Shown here: piece by piece, positions 6,883 to 16,323 of the stretch
How the letters are laid out: each line of letters begins with the position of its first letter
How positions within the stretch are numbered: position 1 is the stretch's first letter
NCBI GenBank assembly: GCA_016787785.1
Contig: JAEUTO010000010.1
Span: 1 to 64,000 of the forward strand
Length of the DNA stretch: 64,000 nucleotides
Direction of reading: 5' to 3'
DNA from: Bacteroidia bacterium
Lineage (GTDB): Bacteria > Bacteroidota > Bacteroidia > B-17B0 > Aurantibacillaceae
The notes under the pieces: generated by a model
What the model saw: the letters and a program-made list of their open reading frames with translations, nothing else
Databases searched by the model: none
What the model was told of the DNA's origin: nothing
Position numbers and translations under genes: made by a program

Positions 6883-8007
6883 TCACAATTTCATAATTTC
6901 TTCTACTATCAACTTCACTTCTTCAAGTGTGTTGTTTTTACCAAAAGAAAATCGGAAAGAATTTTTTACTTCATCATCATTCAGGCCCATAGCTTTTAAA
7001 ACATGCGAAGGTTCAGGGTTTGCAGAAGCACAGGCCGAGCCGCTTGAAAACGCAAATCTATTTAATAAGCTCGTTACCTGTTTATCTTTTGGAAATGTTA
7101 AGTTACTGGTGTTGTAAACACGATGTCTTGTACTACCATTTATTCTTAAACCGTCGATATCTAATAGCTGATGCTCAAAATAATTTTTTAATTTAGAAAC
7201 GTGTGTACCCATTTCCCAGAAATCGTTTGAAAAAATTTCTGCTGCTTTTCCGAAGCCTGCAATTAAGGGCACATTCAAAGTTCCCGAACGTTTTGCATTC
7301 TGGTGTCCGCCACCGTTTATCTGTTCAATTAAATTTACCCGTGGGTCTTTTCTTCTTACATACAACGCGCCAATGCCTTTTGGTCCATACATTTTATGCG
7401 CGCTAAAAGCTATGCAGTGTACACCAAGTTCTATAACATCACAACGTTCTTTGCCTACAAACTGTGTAGCATCACTAAAAAATAAAATATTTTTTTCAAC
7501 ACAGATCTCGGCAATTTTTTCTAATGGCTGTATTACACCTGTTTCGTTATTGGCAGCCATAATACTTACCAGAATAGTTGAGGGTTGTATACTAGCTTTT
7601 AAATCATCAAGATCTATTAAACCTTCTTTATCAACATTAAGGTAGGTGATATTTGCGCCTTTAGTTTCTAAATAAAGGCAGGTATCTAAAACTGCTTTAT
7701 GTTCTGTTTTACTGGTAATAATATGATTGCCTTTTGTGGCATAGGCTTCGTAAATTCCTTTTAAAGCCAAGTTAACCGATTCGGTAGCGCCGGAGGTAAA
7801 TATTATTTCTGAAGGTTCGCAGTTTATTAATCGTGCAATTTGTTCGGTAGCTTTTTCTACTGCAGCCTGTGCTACCCAGCCATGGGCATGAAGTTTACTG
7901 GCAGCATTGCCGTAGTTTTGGTCAAAAAAGGGAAGCATTGTTTCAATAACTTCTTTATCTACTTTTGTCGTAGCGTTATTATCAAAATAAATTAAATTGT
8001 TTATCAT
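6883..8007 (-). CDS. Cysteine desulfurase, NifS/IscS family
   Basis: 374 residues from the ATG at 8005-8007; the frame is open further upstream but would then overlap the divergent EamA gene and its promoter. This is a class V PLP enzyme: His103 (TEH), PLP lysine Lys205 in SAHKMYGPKG, and catalytic Cys326 in the loop SSGSACASA. It releases sulfur from cysteine as a persulfide for Fe-S clusters or thiolation. The length and short active loop fit the IscS/NifS branch, not SufS. No scaffold gene (iscU, sufB) lies nearby, so its exact partner is unknown. It is divergent from the EamA gene with only 33 nt between starts. Confidence 0.9.
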   Translation of the reverse strand: MINNLIYFDNNATTKVDKEVIETMLPFFDQNYGNAASKLHAHGWVAQAAVEKATEQIARLINCEPSEIIFTSGATESVNLALKGIYEAYATKGNHIITSKTEHKAVLDTCLYLETKGANITYLNVDKEGLIDLDDLKASIQPSTILVSIMAANNETGVIQPLEKIAEICVEKNILFFSDATQFVGKERCDVIELGVHCIAFSAHKMYGPKGIGALYVRRKDPRVNLIEQINGGGHQNAKRSGTLNVPLIAGFGKAAEIFSNDFWEMGTHVSKLKNYFEHQLLDIDGLRINGSTRHRVYNTSNLTFPKDKQVTSLLNRFAFSSGSACASANPEPSHVLKAMGLNDDEVKNSFRFSFGKNNTLEEVKLIVEEIMKL

Positions 8008-8026
8008 CTTCAATAAATTATCTTTG
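7997..8026 (+). promoter_or_regulatory. Bacteroidota-type promoter of the EamA gene
   Basis: TATCTTTG at 8019-8026 is a perfect TAnnTTTG -7 element. TTG at 7997-7999 lies 19 nt upstream, the expected distance for the -33 element. Transcription would start near 8033, about 8 nt before the GTG start at 8041. The -33 half overlaps the first codons of the divergent cysteine desulfurase gene. Confidence 0.6.
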
Positions 8027-8040
8027 CATTCATTCTCCCA

Positions 8041-8934
8041 GTGTTTAAAGGTATAAATAAACATTATTTTCTGCTTCATATAATTGTATTTATTTGGGGT
8101 TTTTCTCCTGTTTTAGGAAGATTTATAAGTGCTGATGCCTATCAGTTAGTTTGGTTTCGCATCCTAATAACAGTTGGCGTTATGTTCCTTTACCTTAAGG
8201 TCACAAAACATGAACTAAGAATATCCTCTAAACATCTTTGGCAGTTAAGTGGAATAGGCATCATTATTATGGTTCATTGGCTTATGTTCTATGGCGCTAT
8301 AAAAGAATCAAACATCAGTGTTACTATGGTGGCTTTTAGCACAGGTACGTTGTTTAGCTCAATTATTGAACCTATTCTTTATAAACGCCGTATTCGTTTT
8401 TATGAAGTAGTTATTGGTCTTATTATTATGGGTGCTATTGCTCTTATTTTTTCTATCGAAACGCACTATTGGGTGGGTATATTATTGGGAATTGGCGCAG
8501 CATTTACTTCTTCTTTATTTGGCGTTTTCAATGGTATTATGGCACATAAATTAAGGCCAGGCATTATTAGTTTTTATGAATTAAGTGCAGCGCTTGTTGG
8601 TCTTACCATATTTTTAACTTTAAATGGAAATTTTAGTGCTGATTTTTTTGTGCTGGATAATTATTCAGTTGTTGGACTTTTGCTGTTAAGCCTTGTTTGC
8701 ACGGTTTTTCCTTTTATTGCCTCTGTAGATCTTTCCAAATATATTAGCCCATACACTATTGTGCTTACTGTAAATCTAGAGACCGTTTATGGTATTATTT
8801 GGGCGATATTATTTTATAACGAGAATAAAGAGGTTAAACCTACGTTCTATGTGGGTGTTTTGATCATCTTATTTGCCATCTTTTTAAACTCGTATTTGAA
8901 GCGTGTAAATGATAAAAAAGCCGTTTCAGAATAA
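8041..8934 (+). CDS. EamA/DMT-superfamily transporter
   Basis: 297 residues from a GTG start supported by the promoter just upstream. Ten hydrophobic segments run through the protein in two EamA repeats; the first carries FIWGFSPVLGRFIS and the second GAAFTSSLFGVFNGI. Such proteins export metabolites or amino acids across the inner membrane, but the substrate cannot be deduced. The gene reads toward a family 9 glycosyltransferase that begins 16 nt after its stop, so the two are probably one operon. Confidence 0.88.
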   Translation: MFKGINKHYFLLHIIVFIWGFSPVLGRFISADAYQLVWFRILITVGVMFLYLKVTKHELRISSKHLWQLSGIGIIIMVHWLMFYGAIKESNISVTMVAFSTGTLFSSIIEPILYKRRIRFYEVVIGLIIMGAIALIFSIETHYWVGILLGIGAAFTSSLFGVFNGIMAHKLRPGIISFYELSAALVGLTIFLTLNGNFSADFFVLDNYSVVGLLLLSLVCTVFPFIASVDLSKYISPYTIVLTVNLETVYGIIWAILFYNENKEVKPTFYVGVLIILFAIFLNSYLKRVNDKKAVSE

Positions 8935-8950
8935 ATAATTATCTTTAATT

Positions 8951-9925
8951 GTGAATCCTAAGAAGATCCTTATAATCCGTTTTAGTTCTATTGGCGATAT
9001 TGTTTTAACAACGCCAATAATTCGCTGTGCTAAAAAGCAGTTAAAGGATACAGAAATACATTTTGTTACAAAAGAGGCTTTTAAAAGTGTAGTAATTCAT
9101 AACCCCAATATTGATAAACTATATACCTTTAAAGAAGATGTTTCTGAACTGTACGACCAACTTAAAGCCGAAAAGTACGACGTGCTCATCGATCTTCATA
9201 AGAACCTTCGCAGCCTGCGCTTAAAACAAAAATTAAAAGTAAAGAGTTTTTCGTTCAATAAACTAAACATTCAAAAATTTTTAGCAGTAAAATTAAAACA
9301 GATAAACAAATTACCTGCAATGCATATTGTAGAGCGTTATTTTGAAACCATTGCACCACTTGGCGTTACAAACGATAGCAAAGGGCTTGATTATTTTATT
9401 CATGAAAATGAAAAGGTTGGTGTATCATCCTTACTTAGTACATCAGAAAATAAATTCGTTGCTTTGGTTGTTGGCGGGTCTTATTACACAAAAAAGATCC
9501 CATTAAATAAACTGGCGGAAATTTGTTCTAACATTAAACTGCCTATCATACTCTTGGGTGGTAAAGAGGATAAAGTAATTGCTGATGAATTGCAAAAGAA
9601 ATTTCCGCATATCGCAAATGCGTGTGGTCAATATTCCATTAACCAAAGTGCTTCTATTATCGGGCAGGCTGAATGGGTCATAACTTCAGACACCGGCTTG
9701 ATGCACATAGCGTCGGCTTACAACAAAAAAATAATCTCTGTTTGGGGCAATACCATTCCGGAATTTGGTATGGCGCCTTATTTGCCAAATGCCGAAAATA
9801 AAATACTGGAAGTTAAAGGATTGGATTGTCGCCCTTGCTCCAAACTGGGCTACAAGCATTGCCCTAAAAAGCACTTTAAATGTATGAATGAGATCGATTT
9901 CTCTGTCATTAAAGCCATAAAATAA
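8951..9925 (+). CDS. Glycosyltransferase family 9 (heptosyltransferase-like)
   Basis: 324 residues from a GTG start. The N-terminus (KKILIIRFSSIGDIVLTTP) is the classic GT9 opening, and the second domain carries SDTGLMHIASAY, the nucleotide-sugar binding motif, and a late CRPCSKLGYKHCP cluster of cysteines. Family 9 enzymes (WaaC, WaaF, RfaQ) add heptose to the inner core of lipopolysaccharide at the cytosolic face of the inner membrane. The four late cysteines are common in Bacteroidota members. It ends at a strong terminator (9924-9955). The exact sugar and position are unknown. Confidence 0.9.
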   Translation: MNPKKILIIRFSSIGDIVLTTPIIRCAKKQLKDTEIHFVTKEAFKSVVIHNPNIDKLYTFKEDVSELYDQLKAEKYDVLIDLHKNLRSLRLKQKLKVKSFSFNKLNIQKFLAVKLKQINKLPAMHIVERYFETIAPLGVTNDSKGLDYFIHENEKVGVSSLLSTSENKFVALVVGGSYYTKKIPLNKLAEICSNIKLPIILLGGKEDKVIADELQKKFPHIANACGQYSINQSASIIGQAEWVITSDTGLMHIASAYNKKIISVWGNTIPEFGMAPYLPNAENKILEVKGLDCRPCSKLGYKHCPKKHFKCMNEIDFSVIKAIK

Positions 9926-9955
9926 AAAAGCCGGAAATTTTTTTCCGGCTTTTTA
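9924..9955. terminator. Bidirectional terminator between convergent genes
   Basis: AAAAGCCGGAAA pairs with TTTCCGGCTTTT. T-runs on both sides make it usable from both strands: it ends the glycosyltransferase gene and the subtilase gene (9974-14128) that faces it. Confidence 0.85.
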
Positions 9956-9973
9956 AATGAAATTCATTGCTTA

Positions 9974-12900
9974 TTATTCAATAATTAATTTCTTTCTTAT
10001 TTTATCAGTTCCAATTTCAACTTCAATTAAATAAATGCCTTTTGCATATTCGTTTAAGTTAATAACTGCTTTATCGAGATTGTTCTTGTCTGTAGCAATT
10101 AACTGACCTAAATTATTATATAAGGTATAATTAAATAATACGCCTTGATACTCTATAGTTACATTGGTTTGTGCAGGATTAGGATATACTAATAAAGCTG
10201 CACTGCCTTTAAACGCATTTTGTGATCCAGTGCTAAATCCAACACAAGTTGATGTAGAAACCGAACAACCGTTTGCATCCATTACCACTACTGTATAACA
10301 AATGGGTGCTAAACTGCTTGCTGTTGCAGCGTTACCGCCACTTGGCGACCAGGTATAAGTATATGGCCCAACACCACCTGCAACATTCACATTTACAGCA
10401 CCTGTAGAGCATGTACCGCAAGCCGAATTTGTTACAGTTAAGTTGGTTAAAAGATTATTTGTTGGCGCAGTGATTGAGAAGCTGTTAGAAGTAGTACAAC
10501 CAAATGCATCATTTGTTACCAATGTATAATTACCTGCGCATAAACTGTTACACGGTAATGAGGTACAAGAACCGCCAGTTAAACTATAAGTGTATGGGGC
10601 AGTTCCGGATGATGTTATTCCGTTTGCAATTCCCGAACAAGGATTGGTGCAATTTGCATTTGTAGAAGTTAATGAAGTTAATGGATTATTTTTTACTGTT
10701 ACAGCAACAACGCTAGTGGTTGTACAACCACCGGTGCCACTGGCTGTAACGGTATAGTTAGTAGAAGTTGCAGGTGTTGCAGAATATGCTGACGTTGTTG
10801 CACTTGGTGACGACCAGGTGTAAACGGAGTAAAATCCGCTAGCAGTCATTGTAACCGATTTACCGGCACAAATTGTAGGTGAAGGCGAAGTTACAATTGC
10901 AAAAGATGGAGTAGGTATTATACTAACTGTTGCTGTTGTAGACCCTGTACACGCTCCACTTGAACCTACCAAAGTATATGTAGTTGTAATTGGTTGGTTA
11001 ACCACTATTGATGTTGCAGTTGATGCACCGGGAGTCCAGGTATAATTTGTTGCGCCACTCGCCGATAATGTAGATGATCCGGCCGCACATTTTGAAGCAG
11101 GGTTAGCTGTAATAAGAACCGATAAAGAACTTCCAACAGTTACACTAACGGTTTTAGTATTGGTGCAACCTAAAGTTGTACCTATTACATTATAAGTAGT
11201 GGTTACGGCAGGCGAAACAATCAAAGGATTACCTGTAAAGCTGGTGCTCCAGGAATATGAAGCTGCACCACTGGCGGTAATTGTTGCAGTACCACCTGGG
11301 CAAATGGTTTGATTGTTTACAGTTACTGTTGGGTTGGGATTAGCAACAATAGTTGCTGTTTTAATTGTTGAACAACCTCCATTATTACCTGTTACAGTGT
11401 AAACAGTAGTTACAGATGGCGATGCAGTAATGCTGGCTGTAAATGGGCCTGCTGTCCACGTATAATTGGTGGCGCCAGTGGCTGTTAAAGTTGCTGGCGA
11501 TGAAGCGCATATTGTTGGTGTGTTTACATTTATTACCGGTCCTGTTGTAATTACTATTGTAGCAGTTTGAATACTTGAACAGGTTCCGTTACTGCCCGTA
11601 ACAGTGTAAACCGTTGTTGTAACAGGGTTTGCAGTCATGCTTGGTGCAGTTGGTCCTGCTGTCCATGTATAACTACTGGCGCCACTTGCAGTTAAAGTAG
11701 CAGTTTGTCCAACACAAATACTTGGGGTGTTTACCGTAATTGTTGGACCATTTATTACACTTACGGTTTTTGTGATAGACGAAGTAACGTTACCATTTAT
11801 ACCTACTAGAGTAATACTGTAAATTCCCGTTGCGGCATAAGATACAGTAGGGTTAGTAGCGGTTGACGTGGCTGGTGTTCCGCCCGTCATTGTCCACGTA
11901 TAGCTTGATGCACCAACACTGGTATTCAATAAATTCATCGGGGCGCCAACACAAATTGTTGGCGTAAGGTTAAAGTTTACTGTTGGCGTTGGAAAAGCTA
12001 AATTAATATTATCTAAATAAAGCGCCTGGCCATAGTGACCGCGGTTTACAAAACTAAACATCACATTTCCTTGTCCAGCAGTTAAAGCAGAAACGTCAAC
12101 GGTATCTTTACGCCATTGTGCGGCAGTAGGAGTGAATGTATTTGCTTGTAAAGTCCCGGCAGAAGTAGAAAGTACAGAACCTCCTTTAGAATAAATGCTT
12201 GTCCAGCTTACCCCACAATTGGTTGAAAGTCTTACTTCGAGTGTATCTGAGAATTGATTGTCATATTGTTTATAAGCAACATCAAATCTTAAACGTGCAC
12301 TTGCCACATTACTAAACACATATTTTGGCGTTCGCATTTCATCCCTATCGGGTGCGGCATCAATATTATAATTATCATAGGTTGCACAAGCTGTACTTGT
12401 TCCAAAGCCACCAAGTGTTGCTCCGGTTACGCGTGTGTAATAGTTTGCATCATTGTATACATTATATGGTGTCCAGTTGGCTGGTAAAAATGTTGTAGCC
12501 TGAAATCCCTCTTGCAGTGGTAAAGCAATTGGGCCAGCAATGGTAATATACGACAGTTTAACTTTCGTATTAGTTCCGTTTGCATTTCCGGCGATCAACG
12601 AAACCGAGTACGTACCCGGTGTTGCCCAGAAAACGCTGGGGTTAGAAGATGTTGATGTAGCAGGTGTTCCACCTTGAAAGGTCCAGGTAAAATTGGTTGG
12701 GGCATATAATGAACTGTCAATAAAAGAAATATTTACGTTCGGACAGGTATTTCTTGTAAGCGTATAAAAATTAGCAATGGGCGCATACGTTAAAAATGAA
12801 GCAGCGCAATTCATTGCTTGGAAAGCTTCGATCCTTCCGGCTCCTAATTGATTCCCGGCAGAATAAGCTGAATTAGCTGCAATAGTATAAATATTCGCAG

Positions 12901-14128
12901 CGCTTGAAGAGATACAATTTAAAACATCTGTTTGCGACATGAAAGGGCATTTAGATAACATTAACCCTGCAAGACCAGCAACCAAAGGGGTGGCCATCGA
13001 CGTTCCTGATGAACCAAAATAGTTGTTGCTCGTACCTGTACTTGTAATATTTTCTCCCGGAGCAGATATATCAACCCAAGTACCAAAGCATGAAAAACCT
13101 GATTTAACATTACTTGTTGCAACCGACGCAACGCAATAAACATTGTTATAAGCTCCAGGATAGTGAAGTACACTATTACCATCGTTACCCGCAGCGCAAA
13201 TAACAATGCAACCTCTGTTCCAGGCATAATCAATAACCGATTGCTCGGCTGATGATGCAGTGCTTGCGCCACCCCATGAACAAGAGATCACACGTGCTTT
13301 CATTTTTGCAGCATAAATAATACCCTGGTAACCTGCAGAAATACCGGTTGTACTGCCGGTATTATTTTGACATTTAACGGGAATTATTTTTATATTCCAA
13401 CCAATAGATGCAACTCCGTTATTATTATCTGTTCTTGCGCCGGCTATACCTGCACAATGCGATCCGTGGTTCATGCCAAGATTGGAAGGGATAGTGTTGT
13501 TGTCGCCATCAGCAACATCATAACCATTAACGTCATCCACGTAACCGTTACCATCATCGTCAATTGAATTCGCAGGAATCTCGAGTGTATTTGTAAAAGT
13601 ATTGGCAACAAGATCGCTATGTGTCCAGGCTACTGCATTATCACAAATAGCAACTGTAATGTTTGAATTGCCGTTGGCTGTGCTGTTAAACACATTCCAG
13701 GCGTTTTGCGCGTTTATTTGTGTTAAGTGTACGCCAAAAGTTGGATCGTTAGGTGTAACGTCAACCGTATTTAAACTAACTTTTTCAGCATATTCAACAC
13801 CTGTTACATTTCTTATTTCATTAATAAAAGCTTCTACTTTATTGATTTGAGAGAACTCAAATTTAAGGATGTAAGGGAGCTTAGCATCATCATCTGCCTG
13901 ATAAAAAGGTTTGTAAGCTCTTGTAACGCCATATTTGGCTAATAGTTTACTAACCGACGTTAATTTTGAGAGTGGAATATTATTGGGGTTTTCTTTCGAA
14001 ACTTCTTTTAAGGCGCCTTTTGTGAATTTTACATAAATTTCGCCATCAACCTGGTGTTTATAAACTGTTTGCGCAAACAAAGGGTTTAAGCACAAGCAAA
14101 GAATTATTGCTGATAAAAGTTTTTTCAT
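9974..14128 (-). CDS. Large secreted subtilisin-like peptidase with Ig-like, PKD and SprB-type repeats and a T9SS tail
   Basis: 1384 residues. Order: signal peptide 1-20; fervidolysin-like propeptide about 25-120; S8 catalytic domain about 135-430 with His221 (NHGSHCAG), oxyanion Asn314 (AAGNDG) and Ser377 (SGTSMATP); PKD domain; a jelly-roll domain about 540-700; a second PKD; a run of Ig-like repeats of about 85 residues each ending in xATLTAxGAxxYTW; two SprB-type repeats; and a type A sorting tail (LLVYPNPAQTNVTIEYQG to KLIIE). The catalytic Asp is Asp163 in AICDNAVAW instead of the usual D-T/S-G. It should be exported through T9SS and cut proteins or host and prey material outside the cell. 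It has its own promoter at 14157-14187. Confidence 0.92.
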   Translation of the reverse strand: MKKLLSAIILCLCLNPLFAQTVYKHQVDGEIYVKFTKGALKEVSKENPNNIPLSKLTSVSKLLAKYGVTRAYKPFYQADDDAKLPYILKFEFSQINKVEAFINEIRNVTGVEYAEKVSLNTVDVTPNDPTFGVHLTQINAQNAWNVFNSTANGNSNITVAICDNAVAWTHSDLVANTFTNTLEIPANSIDDDGNGYVDDVNGYDVADGDNNTIPSNLGMNHGSHCAGIAGARTDNNNGVASIGWNIKIIPVKCQNNTGSTTGISAGYQGIIYAAKMKARVISCSWGGASTASSAEQSVIDYAWNRGCIVICAAGNDGNSVLHYPGAYNNVYCVASVATSNVKSGFSCFGTWVDISAPGENITSTGTSNNYFGSSGTSMATPLVAGLAGLMLSKCPFMSQTDVLNCISSSAANIYTIAANSAYSAGNQLGAGRIEAFQAMNCAASFLTYAPIANFYTLTRNTCPNVNISFIDSSLYAPTNFTWTFQGGTPATSTSSNPSVFWATPGTYSVSLIAGNANGTNTKVKLSYITIAGPIALPLQEGFQATTFLPANWTPYNVYNDANYYTRVTGATLGGFGTSTACATYDNYNIDAAPDRDEMRTPKYVFSNVASARLRFDVAYKQYDNQFSDTLEVRLSTNCGVSWTSIYSKGGSVLSTSAGTLQANTFTPTAAQWRKDTVDVSALTAGQGNVMFSFVNRGHYGQALYLDNINLAFPTPTVNFNLTPTICVGAPMNLLNTSVGASSYTWTMTGGTPATSTATNPTVSYAATGIYSITLVGINGNVTSSITKTVSVINGPTITVNTPSICVGQTATLTASGASSYTWTAGPTAPSMTANPVTTTVYTVTGSNGTCSSIQTATIVITTGPVINVNTPTICASSPATLTATGATNYTWTAGPFTASITASPSVTTVYTVTGNNGGCSTIKTATIVANPNPTVTVNNQTICPGGTATITASGAASYSWSTSFTGNPLIVSPAVTTTYNVIGTTLGCTNTKTVSVTVGSSLSVLITANPASKCAAGSSTLSASGATNYTWTPGASTATSIVVNQPITTTYTLVGSSGACTGSTTATVSIIPTPSFAIVTSPSPTICAGKSVTMTASGFYSVYTWSSPSATTSAYSATPATSTNYTVTASGTGGCTTTSVVAVTVKNNPLTSLTSTNANCTNPCSGIANGITSSGTAPYTYSLTGGSCTSLPCNSLCAGNYTLVTNDAFGCTTSNSFSITAPTNNLLTNLTVTNSACGTCSTGAVNVNVAGGVGPYTYTWSPSGGNAATASSLAPICYTVVVMDANGCSVSTSTCVGFSTGSQNAFKGSAALLVYPNPAQTNVTIEYQGVLFNYTLYNNLGQLIATDKNNLDKAVINLNEYAKGIYLIEVEIGTDKIRKKLIIE

Positions 14129-14156
14129 ATTGTGTAATAAGGTTAGTTAGATATTA

Positions 14157-14187
14157 TAAATATAGTGAAATGAACCAAAAAACCAAA
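14157..14187 (-). promoter_or_regulatory. Promoter of the subtilase gene
   Basis: On the minus strand TTTG (14184-14187) is followed after 19 nt by TATATTTA (14157-14164), which matches TAnnTTTG at seven of eight positions. The start codon is about 28 nt downstream of the -7 element. Confidence 0.5.
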
Positions 14188-14219
14188 GATTTGTATTAAA
14201 AAAGCGTTATTTTTAACAA

Positions 14220-15161
14220 ATGAGATTGGCTGTAATAGATTGCGGAACAAACACCTTTAATTTACTAATTGTAGAGTTCAACAGTCAAAAAAAATATTCA
14301 AAAGTATTTAACTCACGTATCCCGGTAAAGCTTGGCCAGGGCTCTATTAACAAGGGTTTTATTGGTGACGAACCTTTTAAAAGAGGGGTAGACGCCATGA
14401 AAATATTGAATCACGAGATCTCCAAATATAATGTATCTAAAATTTTAGCTTTTGCCACTTCGGCGGTAAGGGATGCCGATAATGGCAAACAATTTGTTGA
14501 GGAAGTAAAAAGACAGACCAATATAGATGTTGAAATAATTAACGGCGATCGCGAAGCGGAATTAATTTATTTAGGAAATAAAGCTGCCGTCGATCTTAAT
14601 GATAACGTGTCGTTAATTATGGACATAGGTGGTGGTAGCAACGAATTTATTCTGGCTAATAATAAAGGGTTGTTATGGAAACAAAGTTTTCCGATTGGCG
14701 CTGCACGTATGCTCGAAAAATTTTCACCTTCCGATCCGATCACTCTTAAAGAAATTGCAGATATAAAAGAATACATGAAAGTGCAGTTGGCTCCGTTGAT
14801 AGAAGCTGCAAAAGAATTTATGCCGATGGAGCTCATCGGTTCTTCCGGCGCATTTGATTCTGTTGTTGAAATAATTCATGGGGAATTAAACGGTGAGCCA
14901 ATAAGCGAAACAAAGACCTGTTATGATATTAATATGAATGATTATCTTCATGTTTCAAAATTGATAAAACACTCTACACTCGAAGAAAGAAAGAATATTA
15001 AAGGATTAGTAGCTATGCGTTTTGATATGATCGTTATATCCTGTTTAATGATAGATGTTGTAATAAAAGCTTTCAACATTCCTCAAATGCGCGTATCAAC
15101 CTATTCGTTAAAAGAAGGTGCGTTAATTGACCATATTATAAAATCCGGTAAAATAATTTAA
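14220..15161 (+). CDS. Ppx/GppA exopolyphosphatase-pppGpp phosphatase family protein
   Basis: 313 residues, about the length of the short Ppx/GppA proteins. It has the ASKHA nucleotide-binding fold: a first phosphate loop (AVIDCGTNTFNLLI), a second (MDIGGGSNEFIL) and GSSGAFDS late in the sequence. Such enzymes remove terminal phosphate from polyphosphate or pppGpp in the cytosol. It lacks the C-terminal HD-like domain of long GppA. A sigma-54 response regulator gene starts 6 nt after its stop and a TPR-SpoIIE phosphatase follows 4 nt after that, so three signalling proteins are made together. The partnership hints at a stress or nutrient circuit. Confidence 0.88.
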   Translation: MRLAVIDCGTNTFNLLIVEFNSQKKYSKVFNSRIPVKLGQGSINKGFIGDEPFKRGVDAMKILNHEISKYNVSKILAFATSAVRDADNGKQFVEEVKRQTNIDVEIINGDREAELIYLGNKAAVDLNDNVSLIMDIGGGSNEFILANNKGLLWKQSFPIGAARMLEKFSPSDPITLKEIADIKEYMKVQLAPLIEAAKEFMPMELIGSSGAFDSVVEIIHGELNGEPISETKTCYDINMNDYLHVSKLIKHSTLEERKNIKGLVAMRFDMIVISCLMIDVVIKAFNIPQMRVSTYSLKEGALIDHIIKSGKII

Positions 15162-15167
15162 AAGAAA

Positions 15168-16319
15168 ATGGCAAAAATATTAGTGATAGATGATGAGAAA
15201 GCGATCCGCCGCTCAATAAAAGAAATTCTCGAATTTGAAAAGCATATTATTGACGAAGCAGAAGATGGACAAATGGCATTAGAGATGGCTTTAAAAAATA
15301 ATTACGATATTATTTTAAGTGATATAAAAATGCCTAAGTTGGACGGAATAGAATTATTACAAAAGCTGGTAGATAATAAAGTGAACAGTTCCATCATTAT
15401 GATGAGCGGCCATGGTACCATAGAGACTGCTGTTGACGCAGTAAAAAATGGCGCTTACGATTATCTTGCAAAACCGATAGACCTTAACCGTTTATTGGTT
15501 TCTGTTAGAAATGCCTTAGAAAAAGGAGATCTGGTAACCGAAACAAAAGTTCTTAAAAAGAAGATCACCAAAAGTGTAGACATGATCGGCAATTCAAAAG
15601 CCATTCAAAACATAAAAGATATTATTGAGAAAGTTGCACCCACCGATGCAAAGGTTTTAATTACCGGCAGCAATGGTAGCGGTAAAGAATTAGTTGCAAA
15701 ATGGCTGCACGAAAAAAGTAACCGCGCTAACGGTCCGCTTATTGAAGTAAACTGTGCCGCCATTCCATCAGAGTTAATTGAGAGTGAATTATTCGGGCAC
15801 GAAAAAGGTTCGTTCACCAGCGCAGTAGCACAGCGCAAAGGAAAATTTGAATTGGCAGAGGGCGGTACTTTATTTTTAGACGAGATTGGCGATATGAGCT
15901 TAAGCGCGCAGGCAAAAGTATTACGCGCTTTGCAGGAAAACAAAATAACAAGAGTAGGGGGCGATAAAGAAATAAAAGTGAACGTAAGAGTTGTTGCTGC
16001 AACGAATAAAAATTTAGAGAAAGAAATTGAGAAAGAAACGTTTCGCCAGGATTTGTTTCACCGTTTAAGTGTTATTCCTATTCACGTGCCTTCGTTAGAC
16101 GAGCGTAAAGACGATATTCCTTTACTGGCCGATTATTTTTTAGATATGATCTGCGAAGAAATGGGCATCGCTAAAAAAACATTTTCTAAAGATGCGTTAA
16201 AGGCAATGCAAGACAGGAACTGGCCGGGTAATATTCGCGAATTTAGAAACGTTATTGAGCGCTTAATTATTTTGGGTGGAAAAGAAATTACCGTTTCGGA
16301 CGTAAAACAATTTAGCTGA
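15168..16319 (+). CDS. Sigma-54-dependent response regulator without a DNA-binding domain
   Basis: 383 residues. The receiver domain spans about 1-120, with acid pocket Asp8-Asp9, phosphoacceptor Asp52 (SDIKMP) and a Lys in AKPID near 105. An AAA+ domain follows, with Walker A GSNGSGKE, the sigma-54 contact loop as GSFTSA (the usual form is GAFTGA) and Walker B LFLDEIGDM. The protein ends right after the AAA+ lid (NWPGNIREFRN...), so the Fis-type HTH domain is missing. It can therefore act on sigma-54 RNA polymerase from solution or through a partner. No histidine kinase gene is adjacent. The GSFTSA form and lack of a HTH are, as I recall, common in this phylum. Confidence 0.9.
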   Translation: MAKILVIDDEKAIRRSIKEILEFEKHIIDEAEDGQMALEMALKNNYDIILSDIKMPKLDGIELLQKLVDNKVNSSIIMMSGHGTIETAVDAVKNGAYDYLAKPIDLNRLLVSVRNALEKGDLVTETKVLKKKITKSVDMIGNSKAIQNIKDIIEKVAPTDAKVLITGSNGSGKELVAKWLHEKSNRANGPLIEVNCAAIPSELIESELFGHEKGSFTSAVAQRKGKFELAEGGTLFLDEIGDMSLSAQAKVLRALQENKITRVGGDKEIKVNVRVVAATNKNLEKEIEKETFRQDLFHRLSVIPIHVPSLDERKDDIPLLADYFLDMICEEMGIAKKTFSKDALKAMQDRNWPGNIREFRNVIERLIILGGKEITVSDVKQFS

Positions 16320-16323
16320 CCTC

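Noticed and set aside
7203-7645. Two plus-strand open frames inside the cysteine desulfurase gene
   Set aside because: They overlap a clearly conserved gene on the other strand and have no recognisable domain.
12961-13850. Three further open frames within the subtilase gene
   Set aside because: They lie inside the catalytic domain of the real gene in other frames.
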